This document shows, in pieces, positions 11,501 to 17,638 of a stretch of DNA of 64,000 nt. The position numbers and the translations under genes were made by a program. The stretch spans positions 30,549 to 94,548 of the IMG/VR virus record IMGVR_UViG_3300028840_004626; one strand, given 5' to 3'. This stretch comes from a virus. Numbering within the stretch: the stretch's first letter is position 1; the number at the start of each line of letters is the position of its first letter. Below the pieces are notes generated by a model. It made no database searches. It worked only from the letters and a program-made list of their open reading frames with translations, and had not been told where the DNA came from.

Positions 11501-11503
11501 TAG
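5555..11503 (+). CDS. Baseplate hub protein with embedded SLT lytic transglycosylase domain
   Basis: A 1982-aa protein starting at TTG 5555 behind GAGGGGT. Residues about 25-200 and 393-545 look like two copies of a beta-rich tail adaptor domain. Residues about 1010-1140 form a soluble lytic transglycosylase (SLT/goose-lysozyme-like) domain: AVIEKESGVG gives the likely catalytic Glu1033, then GYMQLL, then AYYNMGPG, which matches the family's AYNxGPG. Residues about 1250-1480 resemble the gpD/VgrG/gp27 hub fold (ISLRLGYSNDPD, ELVFTGVITEIEFLG). The C-terminus at about 1838-1885 is Ala/Gly-rich and hydrophobic. The likely role is the central tail hub, which threads the tube tip and cuts peptidoglycan during injection. 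Small T4-type phages split these roles between gp27 and gp5; here they are fused. The SLT call is strong and the D-like call moderately strong. Confidence 0.8.
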   Translation: MANPKEVSQVTDLMVPASRPGVVAGEQDTCIINDVMLQIPPQRIRVSKQSLNYEWHTLRTTFAQKAKSGHGKVLITLDLIFEGNAAINGQMRPLIAGLRATPFCVCYNKYLQDSLMGMENAKYLSESKTQYKHLRPLALAVTGMHVQTIEGHPESVRVVLEFIWFNYSPYMPVWAYKVGELHDRPGTANKSSLWKKFYEPFMYSRHKIDWPHQPGSRNSKTSIFFREFATFPRVNASGYRAVRQLLELLKNNPTVVIQTLNKVLADEEIEWTDQNIFDVVYRELANNKNVNEEIRKRMKQSSLRNGMITRAAEGKAKDALSAIARDTYNDSVTGQHSWSQMREKEVEDAIRELTKRQEDAAQQEKMLQYLGVSSENSSEYKKLDTFSLSGEVPHRGSQLFIGGFDVYGRKNKLDIVPETGFIIESIAVTFSNALAVIPMMAYRYPTAQHIGSNDVEVSMVLNCTNDAARRLQALYDVIEATSLKYKMIPQGFLNPWIYNDLINFFGLKEFLTKNLVIETYPGQPGRSRAILTLSHAGVLSSSGLRDPEALVQEYISTSSTVQGRMNKVFSSLIREKGQTDSLLTPASLKYYFIEPKINKFNPRYAAIGNLLQDYCDEYNGFLKRVHGVMWEMPEEGTGAGSYAPVEAEAEGLDQANYNALMDLVEFSSEHGFIANINRIQNSVTDRDSAMNAEAQSRARTRRAQSVDQITKQRRRYRSLKRVFGIDDKGRKDWIELNKQAYNVADPNFDFLKKVYLNKYQEGIQRAFDTIMKQYPDHPDFASVFQVIEDSPLRKGTMTYMDFRPQIKSVYGYVNPSEGITPSKNRRGGTVKEEELIQFNPDLYLYYPVFDGGIVNLSEGKIIDSDVINKARKLSLKTFDEAQQSTNDWFKGNYLSSLRNASISQPYDNLEKRLKNGELQAPFYEGESWKNSTRTTDIQKTVVVDDLKQGHINYPRPGIMRGQNEISVANTMSALWQGADAGAKPYKPSDRQRSSPPVSGTTKERAKRIFPYVKQAAQKWDLDPGLIYAVIEKESGVGRNMGPNQVTATGYMQLLQYEINPRTRKRDVPSEAQQFATQRGQTLLDPGTNIDRGCFLLNRYSKRASKKGLRRGSNEHTELLLAYYNMGPGIVDQWQSAKKKTARGQSLSSKEERRIGEPPETGGQSGGFGSVASPTGLIPLRTYKRYTNKIMSNVPKWRKFVAEQNAKSGTPSASQQARIDRGREQALNTDVTSSTLSPITEAIKSFEEDLYHGQAQSLIRAYPAFKLYFIEDDSQEKRLAFDDFFSYNAVQSIRVVRSRNIPADMCEIVLTNISGTLTNRKFRQGRDGGSAPRDSSGRIVQESINPSLSGTSMENPIASLLLREGTHISLRLGYSNDPDRLELVFTGVITEIEFLGSEDLIRILAQSYAIELVQDIKGFEKPKKVGSWEILGWGPAGLQDASTSKVLEEMITQPEVVHFGRWKALAQNATPLRELLTNKYHYVPTPQDDNIFAPPPEMESEVLLNEGWFIDSTSYVIYRTTIWDIFQEMTLRHPNFVALPVPYKGRDTERMTMFYGLPNQLYFARDADYKEESASNVLRDRISYLERKQKEAKAVSSGLYRMEGSNWGPGKRKATDDEEARELAAKFTAESIGRTIDRIKNQRLRLAKRSGYIKPFRNYHLLTSDYHIISNNIQANARDVANTIVVQYGADADPSEITSSIGGGEVAVAGADENVTVKLDSALPTEEIRTQIAHFLNVTTEDMAKRYGLGMLLRNVRDIYKGEIALIGNPKIKPCDICYLFDQYNDMIGPVEVEQVTHVFDFQHGFRTEVKPDMFAQVGEWALLSTADAMGVVMEGALKHVFGSSVLGSGAGRAVLSGLKYGSRAAAFFGPAGLIAAGAVHYIGGFMSQAIVNFTQMGYPLVLSPLQHRGRVFAGGVPTSKLPKSMWNRMFGEWTPMAEQGFAMWAEDKVDEVMVGLKKLGGLWGGGYSEGDFWNDGNTLKVK

Positions 11504-11511
11504 GTGACAAA

Positions 11512-11943
11512 ATGTCTAGTACTGGTACAGTAAATAGAAGGGTAATTGCCGGCACAACGCTGATGAGTGAGCGTCAGCGCAGCGTGGACGGAGAGATGGT
11601 TTCTAATCCAGCGATGCTGGAGGGGCTACACGCTCAATTTGGAAATATCTCAGAAGTGCATCCGGCAATGTCGTGGGTGAAAGCGAAAGATAATAAAGGC
11701 ATTCCAATTGGGGATCCTCGCAAATGGATTCCCCTTAATCATTCGGCCAAAGAATTGGCGGAGAGATTTGGCAAAGTAACTATTGGGATGAGGGTGCTAG
11801 TTATCTACAAGGGACCCAATGTAAAAGACGCGAGCGCATTTATTGTTGCCGAAACTGCTATCAAGAAACCGGTGGCCAATTTTGTGCCCAACGTCGCAAG
11901 TATTGGAATTCAAAAGATTTTTCCACCAGGAAGTGGAATATAG
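11512..11943 (+). CDS. Probable small baseplate protein (gpV/OB-fold-like?)
   Basis: A 143-aa protein, ATG 11512, with AGGTGACAAA just upstream. The central part (residues about 85-122: GKVTIGMRVLVIYKGPN, then ASAFIVAETA) alternates short strands as in OB-fold domains of gpV/gp5-type spike-base proteins. These follow the hub gene in many contractile systems. No catalytic motif is visible. It sits between the hub and the gp25-like gene, which is where gpV is normally found. The fold is inferred from strand pattern plus gene order; a generic small baseplate protein is the fallback. Confidence 0.45.
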   Translation: MSSTGTVNRRVIAGTTLMSERQRSVDGEMVSNPAMLEGLHAQFGNISEVHPAMSWVKAKDNKGIPIGDPRKWIPLNHSAKELAERFGKVTIGMRVLVIYKGPNVKDASAFIVAETAIKKPVANFVPNVASIGIQKIFPPGSGI

Positions 11944-11952
11944 GAGGCTGTT

Positions 11953-12291
11953 ATGGCTTTAGTCCCGTCGCCAACTACTCGATTATTTAGAGCGTCTGAG
12001 CTATCTCCTGCGTCAATTGAGATTCAAGAGACCCAGGTAACTATTTCAAGCGATCCGAGCAAATTCATTGCTATCGATGAAAAGGGCATTTATGTCAGGG
12101 GGCCAACAAGTGAGATTAATCTGGGTCCCCAAAGACGCAGAGCGGGACTATTTATTGAGGAATTTGACCTATTAAGGATTATTCCCAAGACCATTGTGAC
12201 TCCATTTCCCTTAAATTATTTATCGCCACCCTTACATGTGGCGCCTAATTTCCAAATGGACATGGCTCTGTTTGCAGCCAATCTAAGGTAG
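11953..12291 (+). CDS. Small baseplate-region protein, unknown
   Basis: A 112-aa protein with a clear ribosome site (TAGGAGG) before ATG 11953. Residues about 20-50 are strand-rich (SIEIQETQVTIS, FIAIDEKGIYVRG). They resemble a short beta element that could cap or extend a spike trimer. The C-terminal half is Pro-rich (PFPLNYLSPPLHVAP). I recognise no family. The location between a possible gpV-like gene and the gp25-like gene argues for a baseplate or spike role, but this is context only. Confidence 0.4.
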   Translation: MALVPSPTTRLFRASELSPASIEIQETQVTISSDPSKFIAIDEKGIYVRGPTSEINLGPQRRRAGLFIEEFDLLRIIPKTIVTPFPLNYLSPPLHVAPNFQMDMALFAANLR

Positions 12292-12306
12292 TGTGGGTGA
12301 TTTAGA

Positions 12307-12780
12307 ATGGCAGGACTTTATGATGACATCGATATTAGGTTCTACTGGAATGGTGATTTTGGTCTGGGACATGATGGCGATTTCGCTGATACCCTAGAAG
12401 ATGGACTACTATCGTTGCGTCAGGAATTACATGATATATGTGCTAGTGCTTTAGGCGACTGGGAACTATATCCGAATCGGGGAGCCGGATTAGAGGACTA
12501 TATCGGAGAGCCCAATACACGCAGCGTTTCTGAGTCGATCCACGATAGGGTACGTATGGCCATTATTGCTGCTGCTTTGGTAGCTGAAGATGACCTAGAG
12601 GTTCGGGTTGTTCCGGTACATCGTCACAAGGTGCTAATTTTACTCAGTGTCCATGTTATGCCGAGTGCTTTTAATAAAATGAATGCAGAATCAAGTTATC
12701 TGAAAACTGCATTATTATTTGATTTTGTCGAGCAAGGAATGCTATTTTTTGATAAAATTCCAGAGTTGACTAATATTTAA
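12307..12780 (+). CDS. Baseplate wedge protein, gp25/gpW-like
   Basis: A 157-aa protein, ATG 12307. The order fits the gp25-like family of T4 gp25 and P2 gpW: an acidic start, DGLLSLRQELHDICASALGD, then WELYPNRGAGLEDYIGEP with the usual W-x-x-x-P-x-x-G-x-x-L pattern, and a C-terminal strand region (VRVVPVHRHKVLILLSVHV). In contractile tails this protein joins the wedge to the hub and starts sheath polymerisation. The length is typical of the family (about 110-160 aa). The J-like gene follows, as in most contractile phages and injection systems. This is one of the two clearest markers of contractile morphology here. Confidence 0.75.
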   Translation: MAGLYDDIDIRFYWNGDFGLGHDGDFADTLEDGLLSLRQELHDICASALGDWELYPNRGAGLEDYIGEPNTRSVSESIHDRVRMAIIAAALVAEDDLEVRVVPVHRHKVLILLSVHVMPSAFNKMNAESSYLKTALLFDFVEQGMLFFDKIPELTNI

Positions 12781-12794
12781 CTGGAGGTAGCTTA

Positions 12795-14024
12795 ATGCCC
12801 CTTTTCTCTCGCAACCTTACGGACCTGACAGCAGACACCCTTGAAGAGCTGTCAACCACCACCAATATTACCAGGCTATCTGCCGGATCTAAGGCCAGAG
12901 CTCTTCTGGACGCTGTTAATAAGCGTCTTGAGGAAGCCTATGAGAGTTTTGATCTCAATATGGCGCGCGCGTTTGTGTCGGCAGCGCCTGGCCAATACTT
13001 AGATCTCATTGGAGATCTGTTGGGTGTAACCAGAACTTCTTCAGTAGCTGCAACTATTGATGGCGACCTGGAAATCGTAAAGTTTTATGTAGATACGGGT
13101 ACTTTTGGAGATATCAACGGGGGCAATGCAATTGTAGTCAATGAAGGCAGCGTTATTTCAACTCAGCCTAATCAGAATGGAATCACTTATCGTGTTACTT
13201 CTACAGAAACCCTGCTTGCTAGCGCCAGTGCGGGGTTTGTGTCAGCTGAGGCAATTCAGCCTGGCACGGCAGGCAACGTGGGTGCGGATTCTTTAGTTTA
13301 TCATAATGTTATTGATTATAGCGACGTAGATAATGGCACCTTAAAGGTTACGAATGTTCACCCAATTGCCAACGGGGCGAACCTAGAATCCGATGCCAAC
13401 TTTAGGTATAGGATTTCCAATAGGGTTCTTGAGGCACAGGCTGCGAATGAAACTTCTATACGCCTATCGGTATTGTCGACTCCAGGAGTATCAGATGTTT
13501 TAATTGTTCCACGTTATCGTGGCATTGGTACTTTTGGGCTGATTATTGAATCAGTGACTCCGACTGTAACCCAAAATCTACTAGACGATGTAACGGCTCG
13601 AGTTGAGCTAATGCAGGGTCTCGGTACTATTGCCTATATTCGTGGCCCCAAAGAAGCTGGATTGACTATTCGCACCACTGTCGAATACGGGCAACAATAT
13701 GATCAGGATGCGCTTGATGATATTGAAGATGAGCTGGATAATACCATTCGTAGCTTTGTATCAGATCTCGGTATTGGTGACGAGTGGTCAGTTAATAGGA
13801 TGGTATCGGAAATGTTCAGAGTATCCTCCAAAATCAAGAATTTTGGAATTGCAGGCACTCCGCTTGAAGAGGTGTATGTCTATACCGAATCCAAGGTTCA
13901 GGATAACCGTGTCAAAGAACGCTTGTTAGGAGACTATTCTCCCGATAGTGACGAGAGGGTTATTATTGAGCCGTCAGTAACCAATGCAATTACATTTGAT
14001 CGAAAATTCTCTAGGCGGTTATAA
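12795..14024 (+). CDS. Baseplate wedge protein, gpJ/gp6-like
   Basis: A 409-aa protein, ATG 12795 behind CTGGAGGTAG. It has the standard Baseplate_J layout. The helical N-terminus (SAGSKARALLDAVNKRLEEA) is followed by FVSAAPGQYLDLIGDLLGVTR. A beta domain then carries the family-like AIQPGTAGNVGADSL, and a core follows with DANFRYRISNRVLEAQAANE and TPGVSDVLIVPRYRGIGT. The C-terminal alpha/beta part runs from about residue 285. In P2 (gpJ) and T4 (gp6) this protein forms the ring that holds the wedges together. Length and order agree with the family. Confidence 0.85.
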   Translation: MPLFSRNLTDLTADTLEELSTTTNITRLSAGSKARALLDAVNKRLEEAYESFDLNMARAFVSAAPGQYLDLIGDLLGVTRTSSVAATIDGDLEIVKFYVDTGTFGDINGGNAIVVNEGSVISTQPNQNGITYRVTSTETLLASASAGFVSAEAIQPGTAGNVGADSLVYHNVIDYSDVDNGTLKVTNVHPIANGANLESDANFRYRISNRVLEAQAANETSIRLSVLSTPGVSDVLIVPRYRGIGTFGLIIESVTPTVTQNLLDDVTARVELMQGLGTIAYIRGPKEAGLTIRTTVEYGQQYDQDALDDIEDELDNTIRSFVSDLGIGDEWSVNRMVSEMFRVSSKIKNFGIAGTPLEEVYVYTESKVQDNRVKERLLGDYSPDSDERVIIEPSVTNAITFDRKFSRRL

Positions 14025-14026
14025 TC

Positions 14027-15655
14027 GTGGCAACCAAGGCTCTTAGCGCACAGCGTATCGTCAATGCTTTTCCTATGTGGTCTGAAACCCGTATGAACGA
14101 GCAAAGTCTTGGTTATCAGTTTGCCAACGTCATTGGCAATCGCATGGACGATATGCTGAAGCAAATTCAGAAGATTCGAGATAGCTATTATATAGCGTTA
14201 GCTAATGTGGCCGATATCGATCTGTATTACTATATGAGGTTGCCAGATACCTATGAGTTTACCAAGGATGATGATGATACCACTGAGTGGATATATACTC
14301 CACCAACAGCAAGCGGACTCGTTGATGGCACTTATTTTTCAGTTTCGGCGCCAACAGAAAATACAGTTGAGAACTTTTGGTATTTGACTCCACCGAGTCG
14401 CATTTCTCTTGGCACTACAGCGTCTGGCGCTTATCTTATGGCTAGCGGATACGCATGGCAATCACCACTTTCTCCGGTCGTGGTATCTGGGACTATTGAT
14501 GTTCCCAATCGTCTCTATGTAACTGTTTCGGGCGGTTCACAATACCTATATGTTGATGATTACAATATTACGTCTCGCACTATTGTGCAGCTTGATGGGG
14601 AGGATCGACCTGGGGGCGAGCTTATTGAAGAGATGTATTATGTCTATGATGAGATTCAGCGCAGTATCCATGAGTTTAGCCAGCTTGATAAAGTTAATAT
14701 ATATACTCCCAACAATAATAGTGACATTTTTGTGACTGTTCAATCGGCCAGCTACAATCTTCCCGAGCTGCCTCACGCATGGAGAGACATGACCCAGACA
14801 TCTTATCGAGATGACATGGAACTGTTTTGGGGCATTGGGCAGGGTGATGTCGATGGCCAGTGTACGTTAGAATTGCGAAAATATAATGCTGACGATCCAA
14901 CAATTCGCTTAGGAGGATTTACGGCGACCAGTGCTTTTCAGAGTTATGAATTGTTAAATACCAGCAGTCAGCGCATCCAGGCTAGAGACTTTGCAGTTGA
15001 GCCGCATTCTGACAATATATGGGTGGTTGATTCTGGGGTGCTTTACCTCTATGACGGAAATCTATATTACCCGAATATGCAAGGTATGACTGGGAGAAAT
15101 TATGATGCACCGTCAGTTATTGAACCCAGCAGCTATTGGGTAGTCCAAAACGAAGAAGTCAAACTGTATTACACCTGGAAAAGGCCAACAAGCGAAATCA
15201 CCCAATATCGTATTTGGGTAGAGAAGCCTGATGGCAACAAATATAGTATTGTTGGTGGTGTTGAGGGCGCATATCAAACAGGGGCCGGTTCCTGGAATGC
15301 TGCGTCGTTTATGACTAATAGAAGAATTCAGCAACCTGACACCTTTACGATGGATCAGCGGGGCGACTATGTATATGCGCTCGAGGTCCAGTATGCTGAC
15401 GAGACGTCGTCGATAGACAAGAGGGTTATTTCGGTGCTGTCGAAAACGCCTGAGGCCCAATTTGGTTTAGCTTCAGCCATAGGTAGCCATAATGAGATTA
15501 TAGGAATTGATATTGACAGCGAACAGAAACTATGGGTCCTAGATACTTTGGGCTATAAGTATCAAGTCAATCTGCATTACGATGTGATGATTGTTGATTT
15601 TGATCAAAAGATTGTCTATTTCCGGGAGCCATACGAACAGGTCAGGGTATATTAA
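14027..15655 (+). CDS. Baseplate/tail structural protein with Ig-like region
   Basis: A 542-aa protein, GTG 14027, two bases after the J-like stop. The N-terminal helical part (residues about 1-70, MNEQSLGYQFANVIGNRMDD) resembles the attachment helices of gpI- or gp7-type proteins that follow J. The rest is beta-rich. Residues about 360-475 look like an Ig- or FN3-type sandwich (KLYYTWKRPTSEITQYRIWV, YALEVQYADETSSIDKR). The extreme C-terminus has WVLDTLGYKYQVNLHYDV, and a similar WVVDSGVLYLYDGN occurs near residue 328. These could be strands of a propeller or repeat. A wedge-to-fibre connector is plausible from position; no enzyme motif is seen. Confidence 0.5.
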   Translation: MATKALSAQRIVNAFPMWSETRMNEQSLGYQFANVIGNRMDDMLKQIQKIRDSYYIALANVADIDLYYYMRLPDTYEFTKDDDDTTEWIYTPPTASGLVDGTYFSVSAPTENTVENFWYLTPPSRISLGTTASGAYLMASGYAWQSPLSPVVVSGTIDVPNRLYVTVSGGSQYLYVDDYNITSRTIVQLDGEDRPGGELIEEMYYVYDEIQRSIHEFSQLDKVNIYTPNNNSDIFVTVQSASYNLPELPHAWRDMTQTSYRDDMELFWGIGQGDVDGQCTLELRKYNADDPTIRLGGFTATSAFQSYELLNTSSQRIQARDFAVEPHSDNIWVVDSGVLYLYDGNLYYPNMQGMTGRNYDAPSVIEPSSYWVVQNEEVKLYYTWKRPTSEITQYRIWVEKPDGNKYSIVGGVEGAYQTGAGSWNAASFMTNRRIQQPDTFTMDQRGDYVYALEVQYADETSSIDKRVISVLSKTPEAQFGLASAIGSHNEIIGIDIDSEQKLWVLDTLGYKYQVNLHYDVMIVDFDQKIVYFREPYEQVRVY

Positions 15656-15676
15656 CGCACATGAGGGGTTTCTTGG

Positions 15677-16621
15677 ATGGCAGCAACGATATCTGGATTC
15701 GGACATAAGTTCAACGTCCACGAGATAGCTACGGTTGCTGTTCCTTCTGCACGTACTACTTGGAACCAATTTGACGAACACGGCCTAGTCTTATCTCTAG
15801 AACGCCTAAGAGGGGAAACCAACTGGGAATACAAGCGTCGTCTCCAGGATGTTTTTGTCAATATGGCAAATTCATCCTATCGCGGAATGGTGAATGGCAT
15901 AACCCGCGAGTTGGGCCTGGCTCTTTTTGAGCCCCTGGTCATTAATCCTAAGGTTGACCATGCAGGCAACTTCCTAGCCCCAGATCCATATATCAGATTT
16001 GATGGAGCATATCTGTACCTTTACTCAGATTATGGCAACGATATGCTTGATTGGGCTATCGACCGATACGAACCAGGTGGCAATTATGAGCATCTTTATC
16101 GGCTTGCTGAATTCGTCAATACAACTGCATTTTTCGAAGCCCATATTATTGAGGGCATTGATCCATATACGCGTTCCATGACGATAGTAAATCAGTCTAA
16201 TCGAACAATGGTAATCAGCGAAGATGCCCAGGAAAGCACACGATTTAATCTAGAAAATGATAAGATCGTTCCGGGATCCATATCATTTTCGGATACAAAA
16301 ACGTTTCGTCGAGAGATGTCTTCGGCATCTAGTGTTGCGGCAGCTGGACAGTACCATATTAACTATAAATCTGGCATGGTTACCGTTGGCAGCGTTCCGC
16401 CCCCAGGAGTCACTATTAGATATCAACATAGCGAATATCCGTTTTTGCCCAAGGCAAGCCCTGTAATTGTTCACGATATTACGAGCGAGGGGTTTAGGTC
16501 TAAGATGTTTGCTCAAGAATTACAGGAAGATGGAACGTATGAATTAGCGCTACCAACTGAGGTTGGCGTTGATATAATGAATGAATTATTGTCAGTAATT
16601 CCAATGTATTGGGGAGTCTAG
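15677..16621 (+). CDS. Tail structural protein, copy 1 of a tandem paralogous pair
   Basis: A 314-aa protein, ATG 15677. It is closely similar along its whole length to the next gene. Shared landmarks are GHxFxVH near the start, TNWEYKRRLQDVFVNMANSS followed by YRGMVNGITRELGL, APDPYIRFDGAYLYLYSDY, DWAIDRYEPGGNYEH, and the C-terminal NELLSVIPMYWGV. Residues about 224-258 carry the short beta module seen in several neighbours (QYHINYKSGMVTV, then TIRYQHSEYPF). The amphipathic N-terminal region and beta-rich C-terminus suggest a baseplate arm or fibre-attachment adaptor. I know no named family for it. The pair clearly arose by duplication. Confidence 0.6.
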   Translation: MAATISGFGHKFNVHEIATVAVPSARTTWNQFDEHGLVLSLERLRGETNWEYKRRLQDVFVNMANSSYRGMVNGITRELGLALFEPLVINPKVDHAGNFLAPDPYIRFDGAYLYLYSDYGNDMLDWAIDRYEPGGNYEHLYRLAEFVNTTAFFEAHIIEGIDPYTRSMTIVNQSNRTMVISEDAQESTRFNLENDKIVPGSISFSDTKTFRREMSSASSVAAAGQYHINYKSGMVTVGSVPPPGVTIRYQHSEYPFLPKASPVIVHDITSEGFRSKMFAQELQEDGTYELALPTEVGVDIMNELLSVIPMYWGV

Positions 16622-16622
16622 T

Positions 16623-17591
16623 GTGGCAAGTAGCCTAGTACAGACAGGACATCAGTTTCATGTTCATTCTGTTGAGATAGTTGCTGGTCCTATTGGCAGC
16701 ACAGATGGCTTGCGTCGAGTCAAATTTCCCAATCAATTCGACGAGTTCGGATCCCTGGTATCACTGGAGCGTTTGCAAGATGAGACTAATTGGGAGTATC
16801 GCAGACGAATCCAGGACGTCATGGTTAATCTGGCTAATGCGAGCTATCGTGGAATGGTTAACGGCATTACTCGTGAGCTTGGCTTAAGCCTATATGATTC
16901 TCTAATTATCAATCCCAAAATCAATATGAATACGGGGCGATTTCTGGCCCCAGACCCCTATATTAAGTTTGATGGGGTGTATTTGTATCTGTATTCTGAT
17001 TATGCTAATGGCGTTCTAGACTGGGCTATTGATCGCTATGAACCGGGAGGAAACTATGAACACGTTGGCAGACTGGCTTCAATGGTGAATACCACCTCAT
17101 TTTTTGAGGCACATGTAGTAGAAGGTATTGATTTATATGACAAATCTATGACAATATTAAATCAATCTAATCGCAATATTGTTAGATTTGAAAGAATCCC
17201 CAGTAGCACGAAGTTCGCACTCAAGAATACGAGGATTGTTCCCGGAACTCTATTTTTTGCTAATCGCACCACATTTAAAACAGAGGTAGAATCTGCAGAC
17301 TTAGTTTTACAAAAGGGACAGTACTATGTAGACTATCATAAGGGGATTGTTGTTGTATTCAGTGTGCCTACGTCGGGCGAAATTGCCCGCTATCAATATG
17401 TAAAATATCCTTTTTCTGCAACGGCAAGTCCTGTTATACTACACGATATCAATAAAGACAGTTTCAAAGTTAAGATGTTTTCACAGGTATTACAAGACGA
17501 TGGAGGATATGAGCACGGGAAGGTTACAGAATTAGGGGTAGATATAATTAATGAGCTAATGTCGGTTATCCCTATGTATTGGGGAACATAG
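16623..17591 (+). CDS. Tail structural protein, copy 2 of a tandem paralogous pair
   Basis: A 322-aa protein, GTG 16623, one base after the stop of its paralogue. The two align end to end, with a small insertion near residues 22-32 and near-identical blocks such as YRGMVNGITRELGLSLYDSL, LDWAIDRYEPGGNYEH and IPMYWGT. Divergence is greatest at residues about 185-255, which suggests that the N-terminal and extreme C-terminal parts are fixed by a common partner while the middle varies. The 'QYYVDYHKGIVVVF' module lies near residue 230. The two products could form a heteromeric collar or alternate around the baseplate. This is inference from the pairing. Confidence 0.6.
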   Translation: MASSLVQTGHQFHVHSVEIVAGPIGSTDGLRRVKFPNQFDEFGSLVSLERLQDETNWEYRRRIQDVMVNLANASYRGMVNGITRELGLSLYDSLIINPKINMNTGRFLAPDPYIKFDGVYLYLYSDYANGVLDWAIDRYEPGGNYEHVGRLASMVNTTSFFEAHVVEGIDLYDKSMTILNQSNRNIVRFERIPSSTKFALKNTRIVPGTLFFANRTTFKTEVESADLVLQKGQYYVDYHKGIVVVFSVPTSGEIARYQYVKYPFSATASPVILHDINKDSFKVKMFSQVLQDDGGYEHGKVTELGVDIINELMSVIPMYWGT

Positions 17592-17607
17592 TAGAAACAA
17601 AAAATAG

Positions 17608-17616
17608 TGCTACTAT
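17608..17616 (+). promoter_or_regulatory. Possible extended -10 promoter element (weak)
   Basis: TG at 17608-17609 with TACTAT at 17611-17616 resembles an extended -10 element. It lies in the widest intergenic gap of the structural region (17592-17638). No -35 match is seen 16-18 bases upstream. The predicted start would give a leader of only about 15 bases containing the ribosome site at 17626-17632. A chance match in an AT-rich gap is quite possible. Confidence 0.2.
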
Positions 17617-17638
17617 AAGACATTAGCGGAGGTTGTCT

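Noticed and set aside
5555-14024. A type VI secretion or extracellular contractile injection system
   Set aside because: Hub, gp25-like and J-like genes also occur in those systems, but the long fibre block, four tailspikes and lack of a ClpV-type ATPase or toxin cargo point to a phage.
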